Shown here in pieces: positions 50,448 to 59,729 of a DNA stretch of 64,000 bases (its first letter is position 1; every line of letters starts with the position of its first letter). Both the position numbers and the translations under genes were made by a program. The DNA lies in assembly GCF_049676595.1 (NCBI RefSeq), contig NZ_CP187259.1:2852001-2916000 (forward strand). Direction: 5' to 3'. Below the pieces are notes generated by a model, which searched no databases, had not been told where the DNA came from, and worked only from the letters and a program-made list of their open reading frames with translations. The stretch comes from Methanocella_A sp049676595. GTDB lineage: Archaea > Halobacteriota > Methanocellia > Methanocellales > Methanocellaceae.

Positions 50448-51608
50448 CTACTTATATGTGGCTGCCTTTTTGTACACATCAACCATATCCTGGGCAATCT
50501 TATCCCAGGAGAAATCCTTCTCGATGCGGTTTCTTATCTCAGGCACGTATGTCTTACCCGAATCTAGCGCCTGTACCAGGGCAGCGGCAAGAGCATCAGA
50601 ATCTAACGCCGGCGCATATAAGCCCAGGTCCCCCAGCACGTCTCGTGCCCCGCCGACGTCGGTGGTAACTACAGGCTTGCCGCAGGCAGCTGCTTCAAGG
50701 ATATTCAGGCTGCACCCTTCGGTGATGCTCGCCGATAAAAAGACTGAGCAGGCGTTATACAGCGCTTTCAGGTCTCCATGGGAAACCGGCCCGAGGAACT
50801 TGATACGATCGGATATGCCCGCCTTCTCCGCCTCCTTCCGCATCTTCTTCACGTAGCTGGCTCCCAGCCGGGGCCATGAGCCGGCAAAGGCGAAGGTCGT
50901 GTCAGGGTGAGCTTGCAGTACAGCTTTCGCTGCCCTGACCGCCACGTGTGCCCCTTTACGGGGGGTAATCGTGCCGACCGAGAAGATCAGCTTTTCCCTG
51001 GGCAGGCCGAACTTCTCATAGATCTGATCCACCGGCGCTTGCGGGCAGAACTCTGCGAGGTCGACGCCGTTAGGCACCATCGATATTCGCCCGGCGTCGA
51101 CGCCCATGACCTTCAGCTCGTCAGCCGTCATCGAGGAAACCGGGTGGAAAGCGCTAAAGTAGCGTAGCGTATGCCGCTCGAACCTGTACTGGGAATAGAT
51201 CAGGGTCGCCAAGAACAGCTTATAGCCCGGCGACAGAGGGTACTTTAAAAGGTTCGGTACGTCCGCGTGGTAAGTCCCGTGCACGGTAACGAGCGAAGGT
51301 GCCCCTTTAGGTGGCATCAGTGCAGGCGTATGCATGTGCACGAGATCGGGCTTGATCTTGTCTGCCGCCCGTTGAAGAGCGCCCTTTGCCCGCAGCGGCG
51401 CCTCGAACGTGTCGAGGACAGGCAGGCCGCTGGAGCCGGGCATGGGTATGGGCTCCTTAATCCAGTCCGAGCCTTTTCGTACGCTGCCGGAAAAAGCGTA
51501 AAATTCGATCTCTCCCGTGGCGGCCATGGCTCGCCCGAGGTCGTTGGCCACATTGCTGACGCCGCCGAAGCTGCCGAGGTTTCCTGCTACGAGGAGGACT
51601 TTAATCAA
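50448..51608 (-). CDS. GT4 glycosyltransferase
   Basis: 386 residues from TTG at 51608, which lies two bases after the asparagine synthase stop; a longer frame to 51692 overlaps that gene and is rejected. KVLLVAGNLGSFGGVSNVAN is the N-terminal Gly loop, IFSVGTITPRKGAHVAVRAA the middle, and TEGCSLNILEAAACGKPVV the EX7E donor site. Last gene of a minus-strand operon with asnB and the GT4 at 53394. The convergent neighbour ends at 50233 with repeat C between. Confidence 0.92.
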   Translation of the reverse strand: MIKVLLVAGNLGSFGGVSNVANDLGRAMAATGEIEFYAFSGSVRKGSDWIKEPIPMPGSSGLPVLDTFEAPLRAKGALQRAADKIKPDLVHMHTPALMPPKGAPSLVTVHGTYHADVPNLLKYPLSPGYKLFLATLIYSQYRFERHTLRYFSAFHPVSSMTADELKVMGVDAGRISMVPNGVDLAEFCPQAPVDQIYEKFGLPREKLIFSVGTITPRKGAHVAVRAAKAVLQAHPDTTFAFAGSWPRLGASYVKKMRKEAEKAGISDRIKFLGPVSHGDLKALYNACSVFLSASITEGCSLNILEAAACGKPVVTTDVGGARDVLGDLGLYAPALDSDALAAALVQALDSGKTYVPEIRNRIEKDFSWDKIAQDMVDVYKKAATYK

Positions 51609-51610
51609 GT

Positions 51611-53389
51611 TTACACCAGCTTTGACATGTCTGTGCATCCCCGGCTGTCGACGAAGACCCGGTTCCACATTTCGACCATGAAGGCCAGCCACGTAGCGTA
51701 GTTGGCCTTGCCCTTCGAGAGCCCTTTGCCCTGGCTCAGCCGGACGAACGCCGCCCGGTCAAAATAGCCCCGCTCCTCGAAACGATCGCTGTCGATGACC
51801 GAGGCCATAACCTCGCCCAGGTCCTTCTGCATCCAGAGGTCGATGGGTATGTTAAAGCCCTTCTTCGGCCGGTACACGATGCTCGGTGGAAGCAGGTCGT
51901 CAACCGCCTTCTTCAGCACGTATTTGCCATCAGTTCCGTTCAGCTTGACAGGGGAGGGCAGGGACATGGCATACTCCACCACTTTGTGGTCGAGGAAAGG
52001 CACTCTGGCCTCCACGGAGTGCGCCATCGAGATCTTGTCCACCCTCAGCAGCTGGTGGTTCGGCAGCATCTGTTTCACGTCGAACTTCAGCGCCCGGTAG
52101 AGCGGGTCTCTGGCCCCGCTGTTCAGGTGGCCGTCGATCTCTCCGGACGGGTCTGCACCGTTGCACAGCGCAGGCAGCAGGTAGCCCTTTTTCTCCCGCT
52201 CGCTGAGTGGTATGCGTTTGAAAGTGAAGTACCGGGTCCTGAGCTGCCCCGGGATCACAGAATATTTCGGCGAGAGCGATCTGTATTCGCCGTAGCCGGC
52301 GAACAGCTCGTCCGAGCCTTCGCCCAGCAGCGCCACGGTAACCCGCTTTTTGACCTCCCGGCTGGTCACGTAGAAAGGCACGGCGGCAGGGTCGCTTAAC
52401 GGCACCTCGGCATGCCACAGCACCTTCGGAATGAACTCGGTCATCCTGTCCATGCCGATGCGGATCTCGTTGTACTCCGCCTTGCAGTGATCGGCTACCA
52501 GCCGGGCGTACTCGAACTCGTCGGTCGCCTCGCCATAGCCGACTGTAAAGGTCTTCACAGGGTCGGCCGAGTGTTTGCTCATCAGCGCTACGATAGCGCT
52601 GGAGTCCAGGCCGCCGGAGAGGTAAGCGCCGAGCGGCACCTCGCTCATCAGCCGGATTCTGACGGCTTCCTCCAGCAGCTTCCTTAGGCCTGCGGCGCAG
52701 GCGTCGGGAGATGCTGTCGAAATTTCAGCGTCCTCGATGTCCCAGAACTTACGGATCGCCATCGTCCCGTTCTGGCAGACCATCATGTGGCCCGGGAGCA
52801 GTTTCATGACGCCTTTGAACATCGTGTCGGTGCCCGGGATGGTGCGGTAGGTGAACATCCGGTTGACCGCGGCGGGGTTCATCTCGGGCTTGAAGCTCTC
52901 GTGCTGCAGGAACTGCTTGGCCTCCGAGGCGAACATGAAAAGGCCGTCGACCGTCGTGTAATATACGGGCTTGATGCCCAGCCGGTCCCGGACGATGATC
53001 AGCTTTTTCTTAGCGGCATCCCAGAGGGAGATAGCAAACATCCCCCGCAGGTGCTTCGGGAAGTCCTCACCATATTCTTCATACAGGTGAGGGATGACCT
53101 CGGTGTCGCTGGTAGTGTAGAAGCGGTGGCCTTTCTGCTCCAGGCCGGCTTTCAGCTCCGCGTAGTTGTAGATCTCCCCGTTGTAGACCACCCACACGGT
53201 CTGGTTCTCGTTGTGGATGGGCTGGTGGCCTGTGGATACGCCGATGATGGCCAGCCGCCGCATGCCCATGGTGAAGCCGGTATCCGAGTAGTAGCCATCA
53301 TCGTCGGGGCCGCGGTAGCTGATCACGTCGCACATTTTCCTGACGAGAGCTTCGTCCGCCCTGCCCAGTATTCCGCCTATGCCGCACAT
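51611..53389 (-). CDS. asnB: Asparagine synthase (glutamine-hydrolysing)
   Basis: 592 residues. Cys2 of the class II glutaminase domain is present (MCGIGGIL), followed by ISYRGPDDDG. The synthetase domain has the P-loop SGGLDSSAI near residue 250 and GEGSDELFAGY near 350. It makes asparagine or, in polysaccharide gene clusters, amidates a uronic acid or other sugar acid. Here it sits inside a GT4 operon and next to UDP-glucuronate chemistry, so sugar-acid amidation is plausible but not shown. The gene starts 5 bases after the upstream GT4 stop. Confidence 0.92.
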   Translation of the reverse strand: MCGIGGILGRADEALVRKMCDVISYRGPDDDGYYSDTGFTMGMRRLAIIGVSTGHQPIHNENQTVWVVYNGEIYNYAELKAGLEQKGHRFYTTSDTEVIPHLYEEYGEDFPKHLRGMFAISLWDAAKKKLIIVRDRLGIKPVYYTTVDGLFMFASEAKQFLQHESFKPEMNPAAVNRMFTYRTIPGTDTMFKGVMKLLPGHMMVCQNGTMAIRKFWDIEDAEISTASPDACAAGLRKLLEEAVRIRLMSEVPLGAYLSGGLDSSAIVALMSKHSADPVKTFTVGYGEATDEFEYARLVADHCKAEYNEIRIGMDRMTEFIPKVLWHAEVPLSDPAAVPFYVTSREVKKRVTVALLGEGSDELFAGYGEYRSLSPKYSVIPGQLRTRYFTFKRIPLSEREKKGYLLPALCNGADPSGEIDGHLNSGARDPLYRALKFDVKQMLPNHQLLRVDKISMAHSVEARVPFLDHKVVEYAMSLPSPVKLNGTDGKYVLKKAVDDLLPPSIVYRPKKGFNIPIDLWMQKDLGEVMASVIDSDRFEERGYFDRAAFVRLSQGKGLSKGKANYATWLAFMVEMWNRVFVDSRGCTDMSKLV

Positions 53390-53393
53390 TGTT

Positions 53394-54506
53394 TTACCTC
53401 TTTTTCACCGCTGTCTCGTATACTTTTTCAACCTTCCCCGCTATGGCATCCCACGCGAAGCCGGCAGCGAAGGCCCTGGCGCTGGTCCCCATACCCTTAG
53501 CCTTAGCCGGGTCCGAGAGGAGTTCGGTGGCCCGCTCTGCCATCTCGGTATAAGTGTTGACCAGATAACCCGTAGAGCCAGAATCGACCGCTTCTTTGAC
53601 CCCGCTCGTGTTGAAGGCCACCACTGGCAGGCCGCAGGACTGCGCTTCGAGCAGGACGATGCCAAAGCCCTCTTCCTTGGACGGCAGCAGGAAGACATCC
53701 GAAGAATTATAGAGCCTGCGGAGCTCTTCAAAGGGCACTGCCCCGAGGAGCTTGAGATTGCCTGAAAGCCCTTTGTCAACTATCGCCCGCTTTACGCTGT
53801 CAGTATAATCTTTCCAGGTATCGAACTCTTTCCCCACGATCCTGACCTGAACGCCCGGGTTGAGCCTGACGATTTCAGGGACCACGTGGCTCACGAATTC
53901 CAGGTAGCCCTTCCGGGGGTCGATCCGGCCTACGACCAGGATGGTCCTGCCGTTCTTTGCATAGGCTGCCTGATCTGCAAACCGGCTGATGTCGATCCCG
54001 TTAGGGACGACGGTCATCTTTTTCTTGCTGATCAGGTAGTCCGAACTCGCCCGGTCTTTCGTATAGTTGCTCACGCAGATGATGGTTTTGGCAAAATGGC
54101 CGGAGAGGAACTCTTCCAGGTAAAACTTGGCAAAGTACTTTTTCTCGAAGAGACTCCTGGTGCTCACCCGGTACTCGCTGATCGCCGTAGAGTGAAACGT
54201 TTCGACCAGAGGGATGCGGTCCAGCAGGCAGTTGAGGATGACGTTGAAGCCCGCGCACCCCTGGGCATGGATAAGGTCAAGCTGGCCTTCCCGGCGGAGG
54301 CTGCGCACTCGCCGGTAGACGCCGAGAGTGAACGGCTTTTCGCCGATAACGTCGACGGTCACGTTTGGCGGTACCGGCATGTCTACGCCCATGCAGATGA
54401 TGCGTACCTGGTGGCCCCGGTCTGCCAACGCCCTGGATAGCTCGACCGCCTGCGTCTGGATGCCACCCGATTCCAGGACTCCGCCCACCACCATACAGAT
54501 CTTCAT
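53394..54506 (-). CDS. GT4 glycosyltransferase
   Basis: 370 residues, ATG at 54506 behind GGGAG; a longer frame to 54533 lacks that site. N-terminal MVVGGVLESGGIQTQAVEL, then GRIDPRKGYLEFV and EEGFGIVLLEAQSCGLPVVA, the EX7E motif. First gene of the operon 53394, 51611, 50448. On the other side, its promoter (TATA near 54555-54568) is divergent to the 54663 operon. Confidence 0.92.
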   Translation of the reverse strand: MKICMVVGGVLESGGIQTQAVELSRALADRGHQVRIICMGVDMPVPPNVTVDVIGEKPFTLGVYRRVRSLRREGQLDLIHAQGCAGFNVILNCLLDRIPLVETFHSTAISEYRVSTRSLFEKKYFAKFYLEEFLSGHFAKTIICVSNYTKDRASSDYLISKKKMTVVPNGIDISRFADQAAYAKNGRTILVVGRIDPRKGYLEFVSHVVPEIVRLNPGVQVRIVGKEFDTWKDYTDSVKRAIVDKGLSGNLKLLGAVPFEELRRLYNSSDVFLLPSKEEGFGIVLLEAQSCGLPVVAFNTSGVKEAVDSGSTGYLVNTYTEMAERATELLSDPAKAKGMGTSARAFAAGFAWDAIAGKVEKVYETAVKKR

Positions 54507-54601
54507 GCTTGCTCCCGCCTGATCTTTGAACACTGCTGGCTGATAATGCGATTCTTACATATATTTCCTTTATGGCTCCCGGTGGTATCACCACAGCCCT
54601 G

Positions 54602-54618
54602 AGAAAAAGGTTATAAGG
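54602..54618 (+). promoter_or_regulatory. Promoter of the 54663-59712 operon
   Basis: AGAAAAAGGTTATAAGG: purine BRE and TATAA box, predicted start near 54640 and a leader of about 20-25 bases. The divergent minus-strand promoter lies about 50 bases to the left. Confidence 0.5.
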
Positions 54619-54662
54619 CTTCAGAAGCAGTTTAGGATAAGGCTGACGTATAGGCCTTTCAC

Positions 54663-55874
54663 ATGGAGCGACGGGGCATGCGGGTACTGATCATCACTGC
54701 GTTTATCCCCTCCAGAGGAGGAGGCGGAATCGAGAGGCACGTCTACGATCTGGCCATGGGGCTGAGGAAGCGAGGCGTGGACGTAACTGTCGCCTGCGAG
54801 AACGCCATCCATTTCCCGGGGCACGCCGAGGACATACGGGACCACCTGAAGCTCATCGATGTCAAAAGAGGTACTTCTCCCCTGCTCATGCCTCTCAAGC
54901 GTAATCGCTCGCTATCTATCCTGCTGGCCTCGACTGACTACGCGGTCGGTAATCTGAGATACTCGAGCGCAGTTTCGAAGGCGATCAGGCCGGAGGACTA
55001 CGACGTCATCCATGCCCATGCGCAGCATGGCTATTCCACTTTCTCCCGATGTAGACGGCTGAAGAAGAGGCCCGGCCTGGTGATGACCCTGCACGGCACG
55101 TTTGCGGGCTATTATGCCAGCCTGCGCAGGCACCACCTCGGGGCCCCCGTCCCGATGCCGGACATTCTGGTCAACTCCTGGATGGAGTACCGGTCTTCGA
55201 AGGCGGCGGACGCCTGCATCGCGATCTCGAAGAACGACGCCCTGGAAGGATACAAGCACTACCGCGTGCTGGAGAGCAAGACTCACGTGATATACAACTG
55301 GATTGACAGGAGCCTCTTTTACCCCAGAGACCGGCTGGCGGCAAGACAGGCCCTCGGGCTGGACCCGGGTAAACAATACCTGATGTACACTGGCAGGGCA
55401 GACGGAGCCAAAGGGTATTTCCTGCTGCTGGACGCGATGAAGAAGGTAGGGGATAAAGCGACGCTGCTGGTCGCGTCCAAGGGTGCCGGAGGCTATGGCG
55501 AGAAGAATATGAGCAACGTCAAGTGCCTGGGCTACGTGGACGACGAGGTGCTGCCCCTGTACTATGCGGCAGTAGACCTCTTTACGCTGCCGAGTATCTA
55601 CGAGGGCTTCGGCCTGTCCTACCTGGAAGCCATGTCCTGTGGCTCGGTCCCGATAGCGATCGACGAGGGGCCCATGAACGAGATCGTGGACGAGAAGGTA
55701 GGCTACCTCTGCGGCAAGTTCGAGGCGGGAGCTTATGCGGATACCATCCTGAAGGCGCTGGGAGAGGACCTGGCGCAAAAGCGTGCGGCCAGCTACCAGA
55801 AATCGCTGACTTTTGACATGGATAGATCGATCGATGAAACGCTCGCCGTCTACGAGTCTACGGTTAAGCACTGA
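54663..55874 (+). CDS. GT4 glycosyltransferase
   Basis: 403 residues; ATG at 54678 (MRVLIITAFIPSRGGGG) is an alternative start. N-terminal Gly-rich loop SRGGGGIERHVYDLAMG, middle LMYTGRADGAKGYFLLLDAM, donor site YEGFGLSYLEAMSCGSVPIA with EX7E. First of a plus-strand operon that continues with the flippase, GT2 and GT-C genes. The spacing to the next gene is 58 bases. Confidence 0.92.
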   Translation: MERRGMRVLIITAFIPSRGGGGIERHVYDLAMGLRKRGVDVTVACENAIHFPGHAEDIRDHLKLIDVKRGTSPLLMPLKRNRSLSILLASTDYAVGNLRYSSAVSKAIRPEDYDVIHAHAQHGYSTFSRCRRLKKRPGLVMTLHGTFAGYYASLRRHHLGAPVPMPDILVNSWMEYRSSKAADACIAISKNDALEGYKHYRVLESKTHVIYNWIDRSLFYPRDRLAARQALGLDPGKQYLMYTGRADGAKGYFLLLDAMKKVGDKATLLVASKGAGGYGEKNMSNVKCLGYVDDEVLPLYYAAVDLFTLPSIYEGFGLSYLEAMSCGSVPIAIDEGPMNEIVDEKVGYLCGKFEAGAYADTILKALGEDLAQKRAASYQKSLTFDMDRSIDETLAVYESTVKH

Positions 55875-55932
55875 CAGCCGGACACCAGAAAAGCCTTACC
55901 GAAGCAAGCGTAAATAGAGACAGGTCAGACCT

Positions 55933-57375
55933 ATGAGCACGATAAAAAAGATAGCGTGGAACACCGCCCTGATGACTTCGGCCAGCATCATTAGCCTGAG
56001 CCTAGGATTCATCATCAACATTTACCTCGCCAGGGACCTGCAGGCAGGTAATTATGGTGTTATCAACGCTGTGCTCAACCTGTCGACCCTGTTCTCTTTC
56101 GTGGCGGATTTCGGGATCAGCACTTACCTGACCATGGAGCTTGCCCGCAGGCCGGAGAAGATTAAGCCATACTTAGGAAACGCTCTGTCGATGAGGCTGA
56201 TCTTCATCGCCATTGCATATACCGGAATTATTGCCACTGCTTACCTTGGCGGTTATAACCAGGAAAAGTATATTGTAGCCTTTATTCTCGGAGCGTACCT
56301 GATGGTGACCGCCATCTCCCAGGTGTTTCAGGCCACCTTCCAGGCGGTCCAGAAGATGGAACACAGTGCGGTTTGCCAGGTGCTCAACCCGCTCGTACTG
56401 ATAGTAGGCATGTACTACGTGCTCACCGGAAACATGGGAATTATCGCCCTTTCGCTGGTTTACCTGGCGTCGGGACTGGTGCTGCTGGCGTATAACCTCA
56501 TCATGGCCGTCCGCCTGTTTTCGTTCACCCCGCCCCGGTTTGACTTCGACCTGTGGAAAGTCCTGCTGGTAGGCGGCTTCCCCTTTATCATCAGCTCGGT
56601 CTTTTACTTCCTCTCCTTCCGCATAGATATCCAGCTCATCGACTTCATGCTCGGCGATGTCCAGGTAGGATATTATAGTGCGGCCTACAAGCTTATCGAA
56701 GCTCTCACGTTCCTGCCCATCATTTACACTACCGTCATCTTCCCGGTGATCTCTGCCTACTTCCACCAGAACAACTCAAACCTGAAGGTGCTGCTGCAGA
56801 AATCGCTTAAATATGCGTACATACTGGGCTTCCCGATCGTAGTCGGGTTGTTCTTGCTCTCGGATAAGTTCATCTTCTTCCTCTACGAGGACGGGTACAA
56901 CCCGGCCATACCGGTCCTGCAAGCCCTTGCTGTCGGGCTCCTGATCAGCTTTGCGAACACTATCTGGGGCTCGTTTTTAATGGGCACTAATATGCAGATT
57001 GCCAGTAATAAAATCAGCATCGGCTCCATGATCGTCAACATCGCTCTGAACCTCGCAGTCCTGCCGGTGTTCGGCATCGTCGGCTCTGCCTGGACTATGG
57101 TGATTACCAACCTGGTAATCTTCAGTGTCATGTACTACCTGGTCAAGAAAGCCGGATACAGCTTCATGTCAGTGGCGGACGCCGCAAAGATCACGATCTG
57201 CTCGCTGCTCATGGGATTGTTCGTCTACTTCGCGCACGATAACAACCTGTTCGTCATCATCGCAGCCGCAGCGGTCATCTACTTCGCCCTCATCTTCCTC
57301 ACGAGAACATTCTCGAAGGATGACATAGAGCTCTTCATGAAAATATTCCACAGGAAGAAAGAGATAACTATTTAG
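55933..57375 (+). CDS. Wzx-type flippase (MOP superfamily polysaccharide exporter)
   Basis: 480 residues with about 14 hydrophobic segments. The N-terminal IKKIAWNTALMTSASIISLS and the pattern of paired helices match the MOP/MATE polysaccharide flippase group. It would move the polyprenyl-linked glycan to the outer face for AglB. The C-terminus is a basic, charged cytoplasmic tail (MKIFHRKKEITI). No Wzy-type polymerase is seen, so the glycan is probably transferred without polymerisation. Confidence 0.9.
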   Translation: MSTIKKIAWNTALMTSASIISLSLGFIINIYLARDLQAGNYGVINAVLNLSTLFSFVADFGISTYLTMELARRPEKIKPYLGNALSMRLIFIAIAYTGIIATAYLGGYNQEKYIVAFILGAYLMVTAISQVFQATFQAVQKMEHSAVCQVLNPLVLIVGMYYVLTGNMGIIALSLVYLASGLVLLAYNLIMAVRLFSFTPPRFDFDLWKVLLVGGFPFIISSVFYFLSFRIDIQLIDFMLGDVQVGYYSAAYKLIEALTFLPIIYTTVIFPVISAYFHQNNSNLKVLLQKSLKYAYILGFPIVVGLFLLSDKFIFFLYEDGYNPAIPVLQALAVGLLISFANTIWGSFLMGTNMQIASNKISIGSMIVNIALNLAVLPVFGIVGSAWTMVITNLVIFSVMYYLVKKAGYSFMSVADAAKITICSLLMGLFVYFAHDNNLFVIIAAAAVIYFALIFLTRTFSKDDIELFMKIFHRKKEITI

Positions 57376-57402
57376 CACACATATGCGGTAATAACCTTTT
57401 CA

Positions 57403-58173
57403 ATGGCCGGTATCAGCGCTTGTATCGTGGTGCGGAACGAGGAAAAGTTCGTCCGCCGCTGCCTCGAAAACATCAAGGGCGTCGTGGACGAGATCGTGGT
57501 GGTCGACGGGCAGAGCACAGACAGCACGGTCGAGATTTGCAGACAGTATACGGACAGGATATTTTTTAGAAAGCCTCAGGGCTTTGCCAACCCGGACTAC
57601 CAGTTCGCCATCGAGCAGGCCACCCAGGAATGGGTCCTCGTGATCGATGCCGATGAGCTGCTATCGGATGAAATCCTGGCGAGCTTGAGAGACCTCGCCA
57701 GCACTGATGTATATGCTGCTTATGCCTTCCCCCGGCGAAACTACTACGACCAGGCTGGCCTCAAGTGGACGAGCCACGTCGCATACCCGGACTACCAGGT
57801 CCGGTTTTCCCGGCAGGACAGTATCCTGTACACTGGCCAGATCCACGAAACCCCGCAGGTCAAAGGTAAGACAAAATTCCTTGACGACAAGTACTACATG
57901 ATACACCTGGTGCCGGGAAGCTACGAGTTCAAGGACTTCAAATCCCACTATATTCGCTTCGCAAAAATTCAGGCAAGACAGGAAGGCCTGAGCCGCTCAA
58001 GGCCAATGTATTTCCTCAAGGCGTTCAGCGATTTTGTCTGGACACTCAACGAGAACCTGATCCGTAAAAAGGGCTACAAGGACGGAGCAGCCGGCCTGTG
58101 TGCTACTTTCATGTTTGCCTCGTACAATTTCCTGGTGAGCTGGTACAAGGCCACGGGACAGTCAGCAAAGTGA
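57403..58173 (+). CDS. GT2 glycosyltransferase
   Basis: 256 residues. SACIVVRNEEKFVRRCLENI, VVVDGQSTDSTVEIC and VLVIDADELLSDE are the nucleotide and metal sites of a soluble WaaE-like GT2 enzyme; no membrane helix in the catalytic half. The C-terminal hydrophobic stretch (about 230-250, LCATFMFASYNFLVSWY) may touch the membrane. It probably adds a branch or inner residue of the surface glycan. It follows the flippase by 27 bases. Confidence 0.9.
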   Translation: MAGISACIVVRNEEKFVRRCLENIKGVVDEIVVVDGQSTDSTVEICRQYTDRIFFRKPQGFANPDYQFAIEQATQEWVLVIDADELLSDEILASLRDLASTDVYAAYAFPRRNYYDQAGLKWTSHVAYPDYQVRFSRQDSILYTGQIHETPQVKGKTKFLDDKYYMIHLVPGSYEFKDFKSHYIRFAKIQARQEGLSRSRPMYFLKAFSDFVWTLNENLIRKKGYKDGAAGLCATFMFASYNFLVSWYKATGQSAK

Positions 58174-58191
58174 CCCGCTGCGGAAAGGATA

Positions 58192-59712
58192 ATGATGGAC
58201 GACACCGGAAGCTTATACAGTAAGTGGAAATACCCCGTTCTGCTGGCCTTGTGCACTGTACTGGCGTTATTGCTGCGGGCCTATAATATCGGAACCGAGA
58301 GCTTTTGGGTCGACGAGACCTTCAGCGTGACCTTTTCTCAGCACAACGATCTTATGAAGATCGTCGAGCTCACATACGCAGACGTTCACCCGCCCCTGTA
58401 CTTGCTGATCCTGCATTATTTCCTGATGCTTCCGGGCCCCGTCGAAATCGTAGCCAGGCTGCCGTCCCTGATCTTCGGCGTGCTCTCGATTCCAGCGATA
58501 TACATTGCGGGAGAAAAGCTGCTTAAGAGCAAGCAGGCAGGTATTATCGCTGCGTTTTTACTCGCCATATCCTTCGCGAGCATCACGTATTCCCAGGAGG
58601 CGCGGATGTACCCGCTGATGATCTTCCTGGGCATCGTCGAGATAACCGCGATGTACTGTGCATTAGAGGAGAATAAGAGGATATACTGGGCTCTGTTCAC
58701 CGGTTCTGCCGTCCTTATAATGTACACGCACTACTACGGTTTCCTGCTGACAGGCGCGCTCCTCCTCTGGGCATTAGTTGCTCTTCTATACAAGGACTGG
58801 AAAAGCAAGCCTTTTCGGCTATCCGGGGCGTCAAAGACGCTCGTCGTCTCTGCGTTAGTGATAGCAATCCTGATGCTACCGCAGGTTCCCTACATCATCT
58901 CCCAGTCGAAGTCTGAGAACGTCAACTCCGACATCCACACGGATGGCATCTTATTCTACCCTAAGCTGTTCTACTTCCTCTCAGTAGGAGGCATTAAAAA
59001 CCCCGTATCGATCTTCACGCTGGCGCTAACGGTCATAATCGGAGGCCTGTTCGCAGCGGGACTACTGGAAGCATACCAGAAAAAGCGGCTGGCAACAGTG
59101 TACATGGTGGCCATCATAGGCATTACTTCGCTTGTCGGGCTGCTGCTGACCTATAAGATCAGGTTTTGCGGGTATAGATACTTCATCTATTTACTGTTAC
59201 CTTACCTGCTCCCCGTTTCTGCCGGCATGATCTATGTCGGCGAGCAGATACCGGCCCTTATGGCAAAGAACGGTCTCAGGACTAGCCGGATAACGGAGAT
59301 TGCGAAAGGTGGGCTGCAAGGTAAGATGGTTATTATCATAGCGATTCTGTCGATCATCGTCCTGTTTGAAGCGGCGGGAATTTCACCGCTTTACAGCCAG
59401 GTCAACGTCGACTTACGGGATGGCATGAACTATGTCCTCGAACATAAAGACCCGTCGGAGAAAGTGATCGTCATCAACGGCGACAACAGGACAATGGAAT
59501 ACTATGCCACCCTGACAGGGATATCCGGCGCGCTGGTCAGCCCTTCCAGCTATCAGGGCAATGTAAGCGAGGACCTCAAAGGCAATGTCTCCTGGGTGAT
59601 CATATCTGATGCCAAAGATCGGCCGGACAACGCCGCGACTATTGTATGGCTGGAAAACAACACGGTACGCCGGGCTTCGTTCTCCAGGGTCACAGTGTAC
59701 AGCACTGGTTAA
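58192..59712 (+). CDS. GT-C membrane glycosyltransferase (PMT/ArnT-like)
   Basis: 506 residues with about 11 membrane helices. The first external loop has WVDETFSVTFS, with the acidic catalytic pair DE of GT39/GT83-type enzymes, and a second loop has YADVHPPLYLLIL. The enzyme uses a polyprenyl-phosphate sugar donor at the outer face, so it may extend the glycan or add sugar to protein after flipping. A weakly hydrophilic C-terminal domain (about 400-506) lies outside. The gene is the last in its operon and faces the convergent epimerase at 59730. Confidence 0.85.
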   Translation: MMDDTGSLYSKWKYPVLLALCTVLALLLRAYNIGTESFWVDETFSVTFSQHNDLMKIVELTYADVHPPLYLLILHYFLMLPGPVEIVARLPSLIFGVLSIPAIYIAGEKLLKSKQAGIIAAFLLAISFASITYSQEARMYPLMIFLGIVEITAMYCALEENKRIYWALFTGSAVLIMYTHYYGFLLTGALLLWALVALLYKDWKSKPFRLSGASKTLVVSALVIAILMLPQVPYIISQSKSENVNSDIHTDGILFYPKLFYFLSVGGIKNPVSIFTLALTVIIGGLFAAGLLEAYQKKRLATVYMVAIIGITSLVGLLLTYKIRFCGYRYFIYLLLPYLLPVSAGMIYVGEQIPALMAKNGLRTSRITEIAKGGLQGKMVIIIAILSIIVLFEAAGISPLYSQVNVDLRDGMNYVLEHKDPSEKVIVINGDNRTMEYYATLTGISGALVSPSSYQGNVSEDLKGNVSWVIISDAKDRPDNAATIVWLENNTVRRASFSRVTVYSTG

Positions 59713-59729
59713 AAGTAAAAGATAAAGGG

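Noticed and set aside
50448..51692. Longer 414-residue start for the GT4 gene after asnB
   Set aside because: The extra N-terminus overlaps asnB out of frame and is not part of the GT-B fold; TTG at 51608 starts right at the conserved first strand.
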